DNA of 8,481 bases from Chloroflexi bacterium 13_1_40CM_68_21 (GTDB lineage Bacteria > Chloroflexota > Limnocylindria > P2-11E): positions 1-8,481 of the forward strand of contig MNEO01000036.1 in the NCBI GenBank assembly GCA_001917735.1. Direction: 5' to 3'. The notes under the pieces are model-generated. The model ran no database searches. It was not told where the DNA came from and was given only the letters and a program-made list of their open reading frames with translations. Shown here one piece after another: positions 1 through 7,016 of this stretch. The first letter of the stretch is position 1; each line of letters opens with the position of its first letter. Both the position numbers and the translations under genes were made by a program.

Positions 1-869
1 CCCCACCGTATTCCGGTTGGTCCTCGGGAGAAGCGTTCACCGCGGTCAACACCGCGGAGCTGGAGTTCGCGAACGGGATCTCGAAAGACGGTCTGACGTT
101 CTATTTCCAACGTGGCAACGCCACGACGAGCGGAGAGGACATCTGGATCGTCCAGCGTGAAGCCACGGACGCCCCGTGGGGAACGCCACAGAAACTGCCC
201 GCTACCGTGAACTCGACGGCAAACGATCGAGCGGCTTTCGAGTCACCGGACGGCCACTGGCTCTTCTTCGCGAGCAACCGCCCTGGGGGACGGGGCGGCT
301 TCGATCTGATGGTGTCGTGGCGCGCGCACAAACACGCGGGACCGCCGGACTTCGGCTGGCAGGACGCGGTGAACATCGACACACTCGGATCGCCGGTCAA
401 CACGCCGGGGTTCGAATCGGGCCCGACGGCTTTCGAGGACGATTCAGGCGCTCTCCAGCTCTATTTCGTGAGCAATCCGACGGGGCCGCAGAACAACCTG
501 GTCGACATCTACCTAAGCGTTCAGAAGGCCGACGGCTCGTTCGGTGCGCCTACCCGAGACGCTGACCTCAGCAGCAGCGGCTTCAACGAGGGCCGGCCCT
601 ACATCCGTCATGACGGGCTCGAGATCTTCTTCAACTCGAACCGCCCGCCGGGCCCACAGACCGATGCGAACATCTGGGTTTCCACTCGGGCGACAACGAG
701 CGACCGCTGGTCGGCGCCGGAGACAGTTCCGGTGGTGAGCACGACCGCGACCGAGATCACGCCCGTGCTGTCCTGGGATGCCCGCACGCTCTTCTACGCC
801 TCGAACCGAAGCGGCCTGAGCGGAGAGATCTTTTTCTCGACGAGAACGAAACTGCACGGGGGGCCCTAG
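1..869 (+). CDS. Secreted PD40-type beta-propeller protein, 5' end cut by the window edge
   Basis: The frame that ends at the TAG at 867-869 is open back to base 3, so the gene begins upstream of the window; the GTG at 207 is an internal valine and not the start. About 288 residues are visible. They hold five repeats of the PD40 (WD40-like, TolB-type) kind, each with a DG-x-x-L/F-x-F-x-S-N-R core followed by a DIW/DIY/DLM strand ending in S-x-R. Clear copies are DGHWLFFASNRPGGRGGFDL and DGLEIFFNSNRPPGPQTDA. The visible N-terminus (YSGWSSGEAFTAVNT) aligns with the first mature residues of the next gene, so only a signal peptide and a few residues are probably missing. It is a close paralogue of the gene at 932 and probably shares its transcript, 62 bases upstream. 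Such proteins are exported and thought to bind ligands or partners; no catalytic residues are apparent. The substrate is unknown. Confidence 0.85.
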   Translation, partial: PPYSGWSSGEAFTAVNTAELEFANGISKDGLTFYFQRGNATTSGEDIWIVQREATDAPWGTPQKLPATVNSTANDRAAFESPDGHWLFFASNRPGGRGGFDLMVSWRAHKHAGPPDFGWQDAVNIDTLGSPVNTPGFESGPTAFEDDSGALQLYFVSNPTGPQNNLVDIYLSVQKADGSFGAPTRDADLSSSGFNEGRPYIRHDGLEIFFNSNRPPGPQTDANIWVSTRATTSDRWSAPETVPVVSTTATEITPVLSWDARTLFYASNRSGLSGEIFFSTRTKLHGGP

Positions 870-931
870 GAAGCCGATGGGGTCATGCGCAGCGGCACGA
901 TGGTCGCCAAACGGTTTGGAAGGGGACACAA

Positions 932-1843
932 ATGAAAATTCGAGTTGCCGCCACGGTCTGCTTCGTCGCGACGGCTCTCGCGAGCGCACCGGCCTTTGCC
1001 GCACCGCGCTATTCGGAGTGGTCAGCGCCGAGCAATCTAGGCGCCGTCATCAACTCGAGCTCGGACGACAGCGGCCCGGCACTTTCGAAGGATGGCCTGA
1101 GCCTGTACTTCACATCGACGCGTCCCGGATTCGGCGGCGAGGACATCTGGGTTTCGCAGCGCGCGAACACGGAGGCTCCTTGGGGTGCGCCCGCGAACCT
1201 CGGAGCGGTGATCAACACAGCGGCGAACGATCGGGTCCCGAACTTCTCGCGGGATGGGCATTGGATGTTCTTCTCGAGCAATCGGGCGGGCGGTATTGGC
1301 GGCTTTGACATCTGGGCTTCCTGGCGGCCCTTCGTGCACGACGACTTCGGCTGGCAAACGCCGGTGAACCTCGGCCCTGGCATCAACACGTCGCTGATTG
1401 ACACCGGGCCGTCTTACTTCGAGCCCGAGGAAGGCGCCGCGATCCTCTACTTCGCGAGGAACCGGCTGGGCAATCTCTTCGACTTCGATATCTATGCGAG
1501 CAAGCGCCAGGCGGACGGGTCTTGGGGATCGGCCTCCCCGGTGGCCGAGCTCAACTCGCCGGCCAACGACGCGCGCCCAGCGGTGCGCCACGACGGCCTC
1601 GAGATCATCTTCCACTCGTTCCGGACCGGCGACTTCGATCTCTACGTTGCGACGCGCAACAGCACGGCGGACGCATGGTCCGGGGTGACGAACCTCGCCG
1701 CGGTGAACGGCCCATTCCTCGACGCGCAGCCAGCGATCTCTTCCGACCGCGAGACGCTCTTCTTCACGTCGGGCAGGCCGGGCGGCTCCGGCGGGGGCGA
1801 CCTTTACATGACCACGCGAACGAAAGTCACGGGAAAGCCGTAG
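932..1843 (+). CDS. Secreted five-bladed PD40 beta-propeller protein
   Basis: This complete protein has 303 residues. It starts at ATG 932, after a good ribosome site (GGAAGGGGA, 918-926, 5 bases away). Residues 1-23 are a Sec signal peptide: K2 and R4, a hydrophobic A/V/T/L core, and an AFA-A cleavage site after residue 23, so the protein is exported. The mature part has five PD40 repeats. Well-preserved blades are DGLSLYFTSTRPGFGGEDIW, DGHWMFFSSNRAGGIGGFDI, and the last, TLFFTSGRPGGSGGGDLY. Between blades runs a W-G-x-P-x-N-L-G-x-x-I-N-T linker strand. The same strand (WSAPSNLGAVINSS) opens the mature protein and is absent after the last blade, the pattern expected if the first and last blades close the ring. 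No enzyme motif or membrane anchor is visible. It follows a paralogue on the same strand and is terminated by the palindrome at 1847. A periplasmic or extracellular binding or scaffold role is likely; the ligand is unknown. Confidence 0.88.
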   Translation: MKIRVAATVCFVATALASAPAFAAPRYSEWSAPSNLGAVINSSSDDSGPALSKDGLSLYFTSTRPGFGGEDIWVSQRANTEAPWGAPANLGAVINTAANDRVPNFSRDGHWMFFSSNRAGGIGGFDIWASWRPFVHDDFGWQTPVNLGPGINTSLIDTGPSYFEPEEGAAILYFARNRLGNLFDFDIYASKRQADGSWGSASPVAELNSPANDARPAVRHDGLEIIFHSFRTGDFDLYVATRNSTADAWSGVTNLAAVNGPFLDAQPAISSDRETLFFTSGRPGGSGGGDLYMTTRTKVTGKP

Positions 1844-1846
1844 CGA

Positions 1847-1876
1847 AAGGGGCCGCGACTCGAGTCGCGGCCCCTT
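1847..1876. terminator. Perfect 30-base palindrome, shared terminator between converging genes
   Basis: The two arms, AAGGGGCCGCGACT and its exact complement, meet around a central CGAG/TCGA and form a very GC-rich hairpin. On the plus strand it lies 3 bases after the propeller-gene stop and is followed by a pyrimidine-rich TTCCTCCTTATT stretch. On the minus strand it begins 5 bases after the rpoD TAA and ends CCCCTTTCG. Its position between two converging stop codons supports bidirectional intrinsic termination. The U-tracts are short, so efficiency is inferred. Confidence 0.85.
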
Positions 1877-1881
1877 CCTCC

Positions 1882-3543
1882 TTATTCCAGGTAGTCCTTG
1901 AGCTTGCGGCTCCGCGATGGGTGCCGGAGCTTGCGGAGCGCCTTCGCCTCGATCTGACGGATCCGCTCTCTCGTCACATTGAACTCGCGGCCGACCTCCT
2001 CGAGTGTGCGCGTGCGGCCGTCCTCGAGTCCGAACCGCAGCTGCAGCACGCGGCGCTCGCGTCCGGTCAATCCCTCGAGCACGGACTCGACCTGCTCCTT
2101 GAGCAGCTTGTGCGACGCCGCGTCGCTCGGCGCGAGCGCCTGGTTGTCGGGGATGAAGTCCCCGAGATGGCTGTCCTCTTCCTCGCCGATCGGCGTCTCG
2201 AGCGAGACCGGCTCCTGCGAGACCTTCACGATCTCGCGGACCTTGTCCGCGGTGATCAGCATCCGCTCGGCGATCTCCTCCGCGGTCGGTTCGCGGCCGA
2301 GTTCCTGGAGCAGGCCGCGCGACACGCGGATGAGCTTGTTGATCGTCTCCACCATGTGGACCGGGATGCGGATTGTGCGCGCCTGGTCAGCGATGGCGCG
2401 CGTGATCGCCTGCCGGATCCACCACGTCGCGTATGTCGAGAACTTGTAGCCCTTGCGGTAGTCGAACTTCTCCACCGCGCGGATGAGACCGATGTTTCCC
2501 TCCTGGATCAGGTCGAGGAAGCTCATGCCGCGTCCGATGTACTTCTTCGCGATCGAGACCACGAGCCGGAGGTTCGCCTCGGTCAGGTTGTGACGGGCGT
2601 CGTCGCCCTTCTGGATGAGCTCGTCCGCGAGGCGGCGCAGCGCGCGCTGCTCGTCGGGATCCGACTGCACGAGCTTATCGAGATGTTTCACGAGGATGTC
2701 GCGCAGCTCCGCGCCGAGCATGACCAGTTCGCCGAGACGCTCGGCGCCTTCGGCTGGCCCGTGGATCTTCGCGTACTGCGGAAGGATCCGGAATGCGAGA
2801 CGCTCCGCATCGCGGCGTGCGGCGTCGATCAGCGCGACGGTCTCGTCGATGAGGACCTTCGCCTCGTAGCTGATCTCTTTGCTGTTCGCCTCACCCTGTA
2901 GCGGATCGCGAAGCTTTAGGAGCCGGTTGGTGACGCGCTTCAGCTCTCTGCCGCCCTCTTCATCGGTGAGCGTGTAGCGGAGCGCTTTCGTCGTGAACCG
3001 CGTCGCCTCGTCGACGAACTCCTTCGGTCGGCCGAGGGCCATACGCTTCTTGACCTCGACGCCGAGCTCGTAGAGGTGCACGACTGAGAGCGCGGGTGAC
3101 ACGAGCGCCTGCTCCCCGAGCTCGATCGACTTCGCGAGGTTGACCTCCTCCTCCGCGGTGAGCAGAGGGACCTTGCCGATCTCCTTGAGGTACATCCGGA
3201 CGGGGTCGTCGACGCTGATAAGGTCGCTTGCGAGGACCGAAGCGATCGAGTCCTCGCGCTGCATCTCCTCGGCCTCTTCCTCTTCCTCCTTGACCTGCGC
3301 CCACGTCGGCGAGCGCTCGGCCTCGAGGATCTCGACGTTGTTGTCGTCGAGCGTGGTGAGGAGCTCTTCGATCTCGCCTGGCTCGGCGTCCGGAATGGCC
3401 CGGACGATGTCCTCCTGCGTGACGTAGCCCTGTTGCCGGCCGCGCGCGATCAGGCGCTCGGCCGCCTCGCGGTGCTCCGGGTGGATACCGCGCTCGGGCG
3501 CCGGCGCCGTGGTGGTGGTCGTTTCCTTAGTGCTGCTCTTCAT
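1882..3543 (-). CDS. rpoD: Primary (housekeeping) sigma-70 factor of RNA polymerase
   Basis: This 553-residue protein directs core RNA polymerase to -10/-35 promoters. A region 1.1-like N-terminal domain (about 22-80) is followed by an acidic run (KEEEEEAEE, 85-93). Region 1.2 is [12 protein letters not shown] (112-123). Region 2 spans about 317-395, with [39 protein letters not shown] (core binding) and the -10 reading and melting segment [18 protein letters not shown]. Region 3 (about 396-475) includes [10 protein letters not shown]. Region 4 (about 485-550) has [10 protein letters not shown] and the -35 helix-turn-helix [20 protein letters not shown]. Having all four regions marks it as group 1 rather than an alternative sigma. 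Between regions 1.2 and 2.1 lies a roughly 170-residue insert (about 143-315), long for this type of bacterium. The ATG overlaps the dnaG stop, and an AAGAGGG ribosome site lies 4 bases upstream. It could equally be called sigA. Confidence 0.97.
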   Translation of the reverse strand: MKSSTKETTTTTAPAPERGIHPEHREAAERLIARGRQQGYVTQEDIVRAIPDAEPGEIEELLTTLDDNNVEILEAERSPTWAQVKEEEEEAEEMQREDSIASVLASDLISVDDPVRMYLKEIGKVPLLTAEEEVNLAKSIELGEQALVSPALSVVHLYELGVEVKKRMALGRPKEFVDEATRFTTKALRYTLTDEEGGRELKRVTNRLLKLRDPLQGEANSKEISYEAKVLIDETVALIDAARRDAERLAFRILPQYAKIHGPAEGAERLGELVMLGAELRDILVKHLDKLVQSDPDEQRALRRLADELIQKGDDARHNLTEANLRLVVSIAKKYIGRGMSFLDLIQEGNIGLIRAVEKFDYRKGYKFSTYATWWIRQAITRAIADQARTIRIPVHMVETINKLIRVSRGLLQELGREPTAEEIAERMLITADKVREIVKVSQEPVSLETPIGEEEDSHLGDFIPDNQALAPSDAASHKLLKEQVESVLEGLTGRERRVLQLRFGLEDGRTRTLEEVGREFNVTRERIRQIEAKALRKLRHPSRSRKLKDYLE

Positions 3544-3554
3544 TCATCCCTCTT
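3540..3554 (-). promoter_or_regulatory. ATGA stop-start overlap and ribosome site joining dnaG to rpoD
   Basis: Read on the minus strand, the dnaG TGA (3542-3540) and the rpoD ATG (3543-3541) share bases in an ATGA. The rpoD ribosome site AAGAGGG (complement of 3548-3554) lies inside the last dnaG codons. This arrangement usually gives translational coupling, so rpoD translation from this transcript probably depends on ribosomes finishing dnaG. Confidence 0.8.
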
Positions 3555-5375
3555 GTCCACATCAGCCGCGTGAAGGACGGTGTGCCGCTCCCGACGCTTC
3601 ATCAGCTCCGCGAGCTGGTCCGCCAGGCGAGCGATCTCTCCATCCAACACGGTCCCGTCGCCACCTTCGCCCCGCCGGAGCCGAGCTCCAGCGGCCTCAA
3701 GGCGGCGCCGCAGGTTCCATTCCCGAAGGCTCAGCGCGGCGATCTCGATCGCCTGACCAGGCTCGACCTCATCTCCGAACTCAGGCGCTGATGCGCCAAG
3801 GGCCGCTACTACGGCGGCCAAGTGAGCCGGCAGGTCAGAGGTCGGGTGCTTCCCCGCCTGGAGCTGTTCGTAGAGCGCTCGCAAGTCGGGGTCGTCGAGG
3901 TCGCTGGGTTCGAGGTCGGCGCGCGCCGCTTCCTCCGGAAATCGCGTCAATAGTGCCATTAGGTAACGCGCGGGAGAGCCCGTTTGTTTCGTGGACGTCT
4001 CAGGACCATCGGGGGGCGCTGCCCCGCGGCCCCCGCTCTCGATCTGCGTTCGCGCCGGCGCCGCGGCCGCCTCGCGGCGAAGCGACTCCTGTTCGACACC
4101 GGTCAGCTTGGAAAGAGTCCCGAGATAGAGCTCCCGCGTGAGAGGGTCGGGCTCGTCGCCCACGAGCGGCAGAGCTTCGGCGAGGAAACGCCGGCGCCCG
4201 TCGGCTCGGGCCAGATCGCTCCGGCGGGCGATCCGGTCGATCACGAACTCGAGCACCGGCTTGGCAGCGCCGACGAGGGTCCGAAGGCGCTCGGGGTCGC
4301 GGCGCGCAAGCTCGTCCGGATCGGTGTCGTTCGGGAGAACGGTCACGTACACGGCGAGCCCAGTTCGGGCCGTTACCGACCCGCGGCCGGCGCGCTGGAC
4401 GGCCCGCTGGACCTGGCGGGCGAGGTCGCTTCCGCGCTGCTCAGCCGAGCGCTGCCCGGCGGCGTCGCCGTCGAACGCCACGATCGCGCGCTCGATCCGC
4501 ATCGTGTCGAGGGCGTGGTACTGGTCCTCCGTGAGCGCGGTACCCATCGAGGCGACGGTGTTCGCGAAACCGGCTTGATGCATGGCGATCGCGTCGAAAT
4601 AGCCCTCGACGATGACCGCCGCCCGCTCCTTGCGGATCGCCGCCCGGGCCGCATCCAACGCGTAGAGCGTCGCGCCCTTGTTGAAGAGCGCCGTCTGGCG
4701 GGAATTGACGTACTTGCCGGGCTGGTCCGCACGCATCGCCCGTCCGCCGAACGCCACGACCCGACCCCGACCATCCTTGATCGGCACGATCAGACGGTCT
4801 CGGAACCAGTCGTAGAGCCCTCGTTCGCCGCTTCCGATGAGCCCAGCGGCCACGGATTCCTCGTCCGAGAACCCTTTTTTCCGCAGGTAGCCAAGAAGGC
4901 CGTCGCCCAGATCGGGTGCGTACCCCAGCCCGAACCGCTCCACCGTTTCGGGCTCGATCCCGCGCTCGGCGAGGTATCGGGCGACCTGCTTGCCGCGCTC
5001 GGTGCCCCGAAGCGCCTGGCGGAAGTAGAAGTAGGCGGTGTCGTTGGCGTCGAGGAGTCGCTTCTCCCGCTCGCGCTCCTCGGGCGCGCGCCAGCTCGTG
5101 AGCTCCAGCCCAGCACGTTCGGCCAGGACTTTTAGCGCCTCCGCCGGCTCGAGTCCGTCCTGCTCCTCGAGCCAGGTGAAGACATCGCCGTCGCGAGAGC
5201 AGCCGAAGCAATGGTACCGCCGGCGATCGGGGTCCACCTGGAACGAGGGCGTCTTCTCAGAGTGGAACGGGCAGAGACCCTTGTAGACCCTACCCGCCTT
5301 CTTTAGCTGTACGCGCTCGCCGATGAGCTGAACGATGTCGACGCGCTCTTTGACGAGGTCGAAGTCACCAGGCAC
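3540..5375 (-). CDS. dnaG: DNA primase
   Basis: This 611-residue protein makes RNA primers for lagging-strand synthesis at the replication fork. The zinc-binding domain has a CHC2 ribbon: C35, H38, C56 and C59 in [11 protein letters not shown]...YHCFGC. The catalytic core follows, with the RNA-polymerase fold around 115-240 (including [20 protein letters not shown] and KYVNS). The TOPRIM segment has its acidic residues at E257 ([14 protein letters not shown]) and D302/D304 ([10 protein letters not shown]), so the enzyme looks active. A low-complexity linker (about 436-468, rich in A, P, G, T) leads to a C-terminal helicase-binding domain (about 470-600). The length is normal for DnaG. The chosen start is GTG at 5375-5373, with no strong ribosome site; a CTG three codons upstream is a poorer alternative. 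It begins 27 bases after the response regulator and overlaps rpoD by 4 bases, so all are probably co-transcribed. Confidence 0.97.
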   Translation of the reverse strand: MPGDFDLVKERVDIVQLIGERVQLKKAGRVYKGLCPFHSEKTPSFQVDPDRRRYHCFGCSRDGDVFTWLEEQDGLEPAEALKVLAERAGLELTSWRAPEEREREKRLLDANDTAYFYFRQALRGTERGKQVARYLAERGIEPETVERFGLGYAPDLGDGLLGYLRKKGFSDEESVAAGLIGSGERGLYDWFRDRLIVPIKDGRGRVVAFGGRAMRADQPGKYVNSRQTALFNKGATLYALDAARAAIRKERAAVIVEGYFDAIAMHQAGFANTVASMGTALTEDQYHALDTMRIERAIVAFDGDAAGQRSAEQRGSDLARQVQRAVQRAGRGSVTARTGLAVYVTVLPNDTDPDELARRDPERLRTLVGAAKPVLEFVIDRIARRSDLARADGRRRFLAEALPLVGDEPDPLTRELYLGTLSKLTGVEQESLRREAAAAPARTQIESGGRGAAPPDGPETSTKQTGSPARYLMALLTRFPEEAARADLEPSDLDDPDLRALYEQLQAGKHPTSDLPAHLAAVVAALGASAPEFGDEVEPGQAIEIAALSLREWNLRRRLEAAGARLRRGEGGDGTVLDGEIARLADQLAELMKRRERHTVLHAADVDKRDE

Positions 5376-5402
5376 CCCACGCAGTATCGCGCGCGGCTTG
5401 CG

Positions 5403-5780
5403 CTACAGCGGCAGCTTGAGGAGCTCCTCGAGCTTCCGGGCGTCGACCGGCTTAGTCACGTGGTGGTCAAACCCCGCCTCCCGCGACAGACGCCGGTGGC
5501 GATCCTCCCCGTAGCCGCTGAGCGCGACGAGGATCGCGTCCTGTAGCCCGACCTCTTGCCGGAGGCGGTGGGCCACCTCGAAGCCGTCCATCTCGGGCAT
5601 GCTGATGTCGAGCAGAACAAGCTCGGGACGGTGTGTGGTGGCGCTGTCGAGCGCCGAGCGCCCGTCGAACGCCGTCGAGACGTCGTGACCGAAATCGCGC
5701 AGTAGCTCGGCGAGGGCCTCGGCGGCGTCGCGATTGTCGTCAACGATGAGGATCCGCCGACGAGGGCCCACTGGCGCCAC
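5403..5780 (-). CDS. Stand-alone CheY-like response-regulator receiver protein
   Basis: This 125-residue protein is one receiver (REC) domain and nothing more. The acidic pocket is D14/D15 (ILIVDDNRDAAEALAELL) and the phospho-accepting aspartate is D58 (LVLLDISMPEMDGFEVA). The switch serine is S88 (LVALSGYGEDR), and the conserved lysine is K110 (HHVTKPVD). All key residues are present, so it should be phosphorylated by a histidine kinase. The wording (VDDNRDAAEAL, SGYGEDR, EAGFDHHVTKPV) resembles receivers normally fused to the end of hybrid histidine kinases more than chemotaxis CheY. Translation starts at GTG 5780, 8 bases after the dgt stop and without a good ribosome site, so coupling to dgt is likely. 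No kinase or output domain is nearby. The role is unknown; co-expression with dgt, dnaG and rpoD suggests a link to growth or replication control, which is inference. Confidence 0.92.
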   Translation of the reverse strand: MAPVGPRRRILIVDDNRDAAEALAELLRDFGHDVSTAFDGRSALDSATTHRPELVLLDISMPEMDGFEVAHRLRQEVGLQDAILVALSGYGEDRHRRLSREAGFDHHVTKPVDARKLEELLKLPL

Positions 5781-5788
5781 ATTCTGGG

Positions 5789-6880
5789 CTAGAGGTGGCT
5801 CCAGCCTGACGGGATGAAGATCGACGCGTACGTGTCGAGGGCGTACCGGTCGGTCATGCCGGCAACGTAATCGGCGACCGCCCGCTTCGTGCCCTCCTTC
5901 GTCGCGATCCGCTGATGCTCCGGGGGGAGAAGCGATGGCTGCTTCTCGAAGTACTGGAGCAGCTCCCAGAGGACGCCCTGGGCCTTACGGTCTTCGGTCT
6001 TGGCCGGCCCGGCGAGGTACACGTTCTCGAACATGAATTTGCGCAGCGCGTTCGTCGCCTCTAGTACCTCGTCGCTCATCGTCACGTCACGCTTGCCGTA
6101 CGAGGTCACGATGACGTCGTAGATCATCGTGTCGAGCCGCTCGGCCCGATCACGGCCGAGCGACCCGCGGATGCCCTGGGGGATGTCCTCTTCGCGCACG
6201 ATCCCGGCCCGCATCGCGTCGTCGATGTCGTGGTGGAGATACGCGATCTTGTCCGCGTACCTCACGACCCATCCCTCCGGTGTCTCGGGGATGCCCCACG
6301 CCGCCGTCTCCACCCCTCCCTCGGTCGGCGCGCTGTGCTTTGCGATCCCGTCGCGGACCTCGTGCGTCAGGTTGAGGCCCGCGCCGCTCTTCTCGATCTT
6401 CTCGACGATGCGGACGCTTTGCTCGTTGTGCCGGAAGCCTTCGGGGGCGAGGAACCTGCCGAGGAGCTCTTCCCCGATGTGGCCGAAGGGCGTGTGCCCG
6501 ACGTCGTGGCCCATGGCCATCGCCTCCACGAGATCCTCGTTGAGACGGAGGGCTCGCGCGATCGAGCGGCCGATCTGGGTGACCTCGAGGGTGTGCGTGA
6601 GGCGGGTGCGGTAGTGATCGCCGACGGGCGCAAGGAAGACCTGCGTCTTGTGCTTGAGCCGTCGGAACGCCTTGCTGTGGACGATCCGGTCGCGGTCGAG
6701 CGCGAAGGCGGCGCGGGTCGGCGAGGGCTCCTCCGGACGATCGCGGCGCGCGTTCGCGGAGCGTGTCGCATGTTCGGCGAGGTTCGCCTGCTCGAGCTCC
6801 TCGGTGTGCTCGCGGACACGCAGCGCGGACACCGAGCGCGTTCGTGAGAGCTTCGCCTCGGTGCGGGTCTGTGTGGCCAT
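5789..6880 (-). CDS. dgt: Deoxyguanosinetriphosphate triphosphohydrolase-like HD-domain protein
   Basis: This 363-residue enzyme of the HD superfamily should split dNTPs into deoxynucleoside and triphosphate, helping set the dNTP pool. The family core FALDRDRIVHSKAFRRLKHK (59-78) is intact. The metal ligands are visible as H96 (RLTHTLEVTQIG), H125-D126 (MGHDVGHTPFGHIGEE) and D210 (VRYADKIAYLHHDIDD). FRHNEQSVRIVE (149-160) is also typical. The C-terminal half has the usual helical region (RKFMFENVYL, AVADYVAGMTDRYALD). The frame is open up to 7018, but the extra 46 residues have no family similarity and would fill the divergent control region, so I place the start at ATG 6880 (MATQTRTEA). GTG at 6832 is a possible shorter start. 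It is the first gene of the dgt, receiver, dnaG, rpoD cluster. Substrate preference (dGTP or other dNTPs) cannot be read from the sequence. Confidence 0.94.
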   Translation of the reverse strand: MATQTRTEAKLSRTRSVSALRVREHTEELEQANLAEHATRSANARRDRPEEPSPTRAAFALDRDRIVHSKAFRRLKHKTQVFLAPVGDHYRTRLTHTLEVTQIGRSIARALRLNEDLVEAMAMGHDVGHTPFGHIGEELLGRFLAPEGFRHNEQSVRIVEKIEKSGAGLNLTHEVRDGIAKHSAPTEGGVETAAWGIPETPEGWVVRYADKIAYLHHDIDDAMRAGIVREEDIPQGIRGSLGRDRAERLDTMIYDVIVTSYGKRDVTMSDEVLEATNALRKFMFENVYLAGPAKTEDRKAQGVLWELLQYFEKQPSLLPPEHQRIATKEGTKRAVADYVAGMTDRYALDTYASIFIPSGWSHL

Positions 6881-6891
6881 CGCGCGTAAGG

Positions 6892-6897
6892 CTAATA
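6892..6897 (-). promoter_or_regulatory. Possible -10 element for dgt giving a very short leader
   Basis: On the minus strand a TATTAG hexamer (complement of 6892-6897) ends 11 bases before the dgt ATG, in the only AT-rich patch of this intergenic region. If used, transcription would begin about 4-6 bases before the ATG. No convincing -35 is seen at 16-18 bases, and no ribosome site precedes the ATG, so this is a weak call. Confidence 0.3.
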
Positions 6898-6920
6898 GAT
6901 GAAGACTGCGGTCTGGGCAC

Positions 6921-6963
6921 GAACAAGTGTGAACGCGGCGTGATCGAACTTCAAGACTTGTTC
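6921..6963. repeat. Widely spaced 8-base inverted repeat in the divergent control region
   Basis: GAACAAGT (6921-6928) and its exact complement ACTTGTTC (6956-6963) flank 27 bases. Two further GAAC words occur at 6931 and 6946, the first exactly 10 bases from the left arm. Short repeated half-sites between two divergent starts could bind a regulator. The repeat is real; its function is unproven. Confidence 0.4.
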
Positions 6964-6987
6964 TTTGGAGCGGCCTGGGCGAACAAT
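6958..6987 (+). promoter_or_regulatory. Candidate promoter for the phosphatase/P-loop gene pair
   Basis: TTGTTC (6958-6963) and AACAAT (6982-6987) match the primary sigma consensus at 3 and 4 of 6 bases, separated by 18 bases. Transcription would start around 6994, about 23 bases before the ATG. The -10 candidate lies in the centre of the dyad at 6975-6993, and the -35 overlaps the right arm of the longer inverted repeat. This is a weak match based on position. Confidence 0.3.
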
Positions 6988-6993
6988 GCCCAG
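6975..6993. promoter_or_regulatory. Operator-like dyad around the candidate -10 element
   Basis: CTGGGC (6975-6980) and GCCCAG (6988-6993) form a perfect six-base inverted repeat around the seven bases GAACAAT. The symmetry and location suggest an operator for a dimeric repressor. If transcription starts further upstream it could instead be a small RNA hairpin. Confidence 0.35.
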
Positions 6994-7012
6994 CCCCGTC
7001 CGGGGCGGGAGG
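6993..7012 (+). promoter_or_regulatory. Ribosome site of the phosphatase gene next to a small GC hairpin
   Basis: GCCCC (6993-6997) can pair with GGGGC (7002-7006) around GTCC. Immediately after it comes the ribosome site GGGAGG (7007-7012), four bases before the ATG at 7017. The strong ribosome site supports that start. The hairpin abuts it and might modestly affect access; no terminator-like U-tract follows. Confidence 0.5.
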
Positions 7013-7016
7013 CTTC

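Noticed and set aside
1522..2901. A 459-codon open frame on the plus strand, antisense to rpoD and overlapping the propeller gene end
   Set aside because: It runs across two well-supported genes and the terminator, has no recognisable domain, and is R/L/E/D-rich as expected for the complement of high-GC coding sequence.
3984..5135. A 383-codon open frame antisense to dnaG
   Set aside because: The opposite strand encodes intact DnaG catalytic motifs throughout. The frame lacks a ribosome site and any family signature.
6956..6963. GAAC/GTTC words as a LexA (SOS) box
   Set aside because: The nearest convergent pair, GAAC at 6946 and GTTC at 6960, is 10 bases apart rather than the 4 of the actinobacterial/Firmicutes SOS box.
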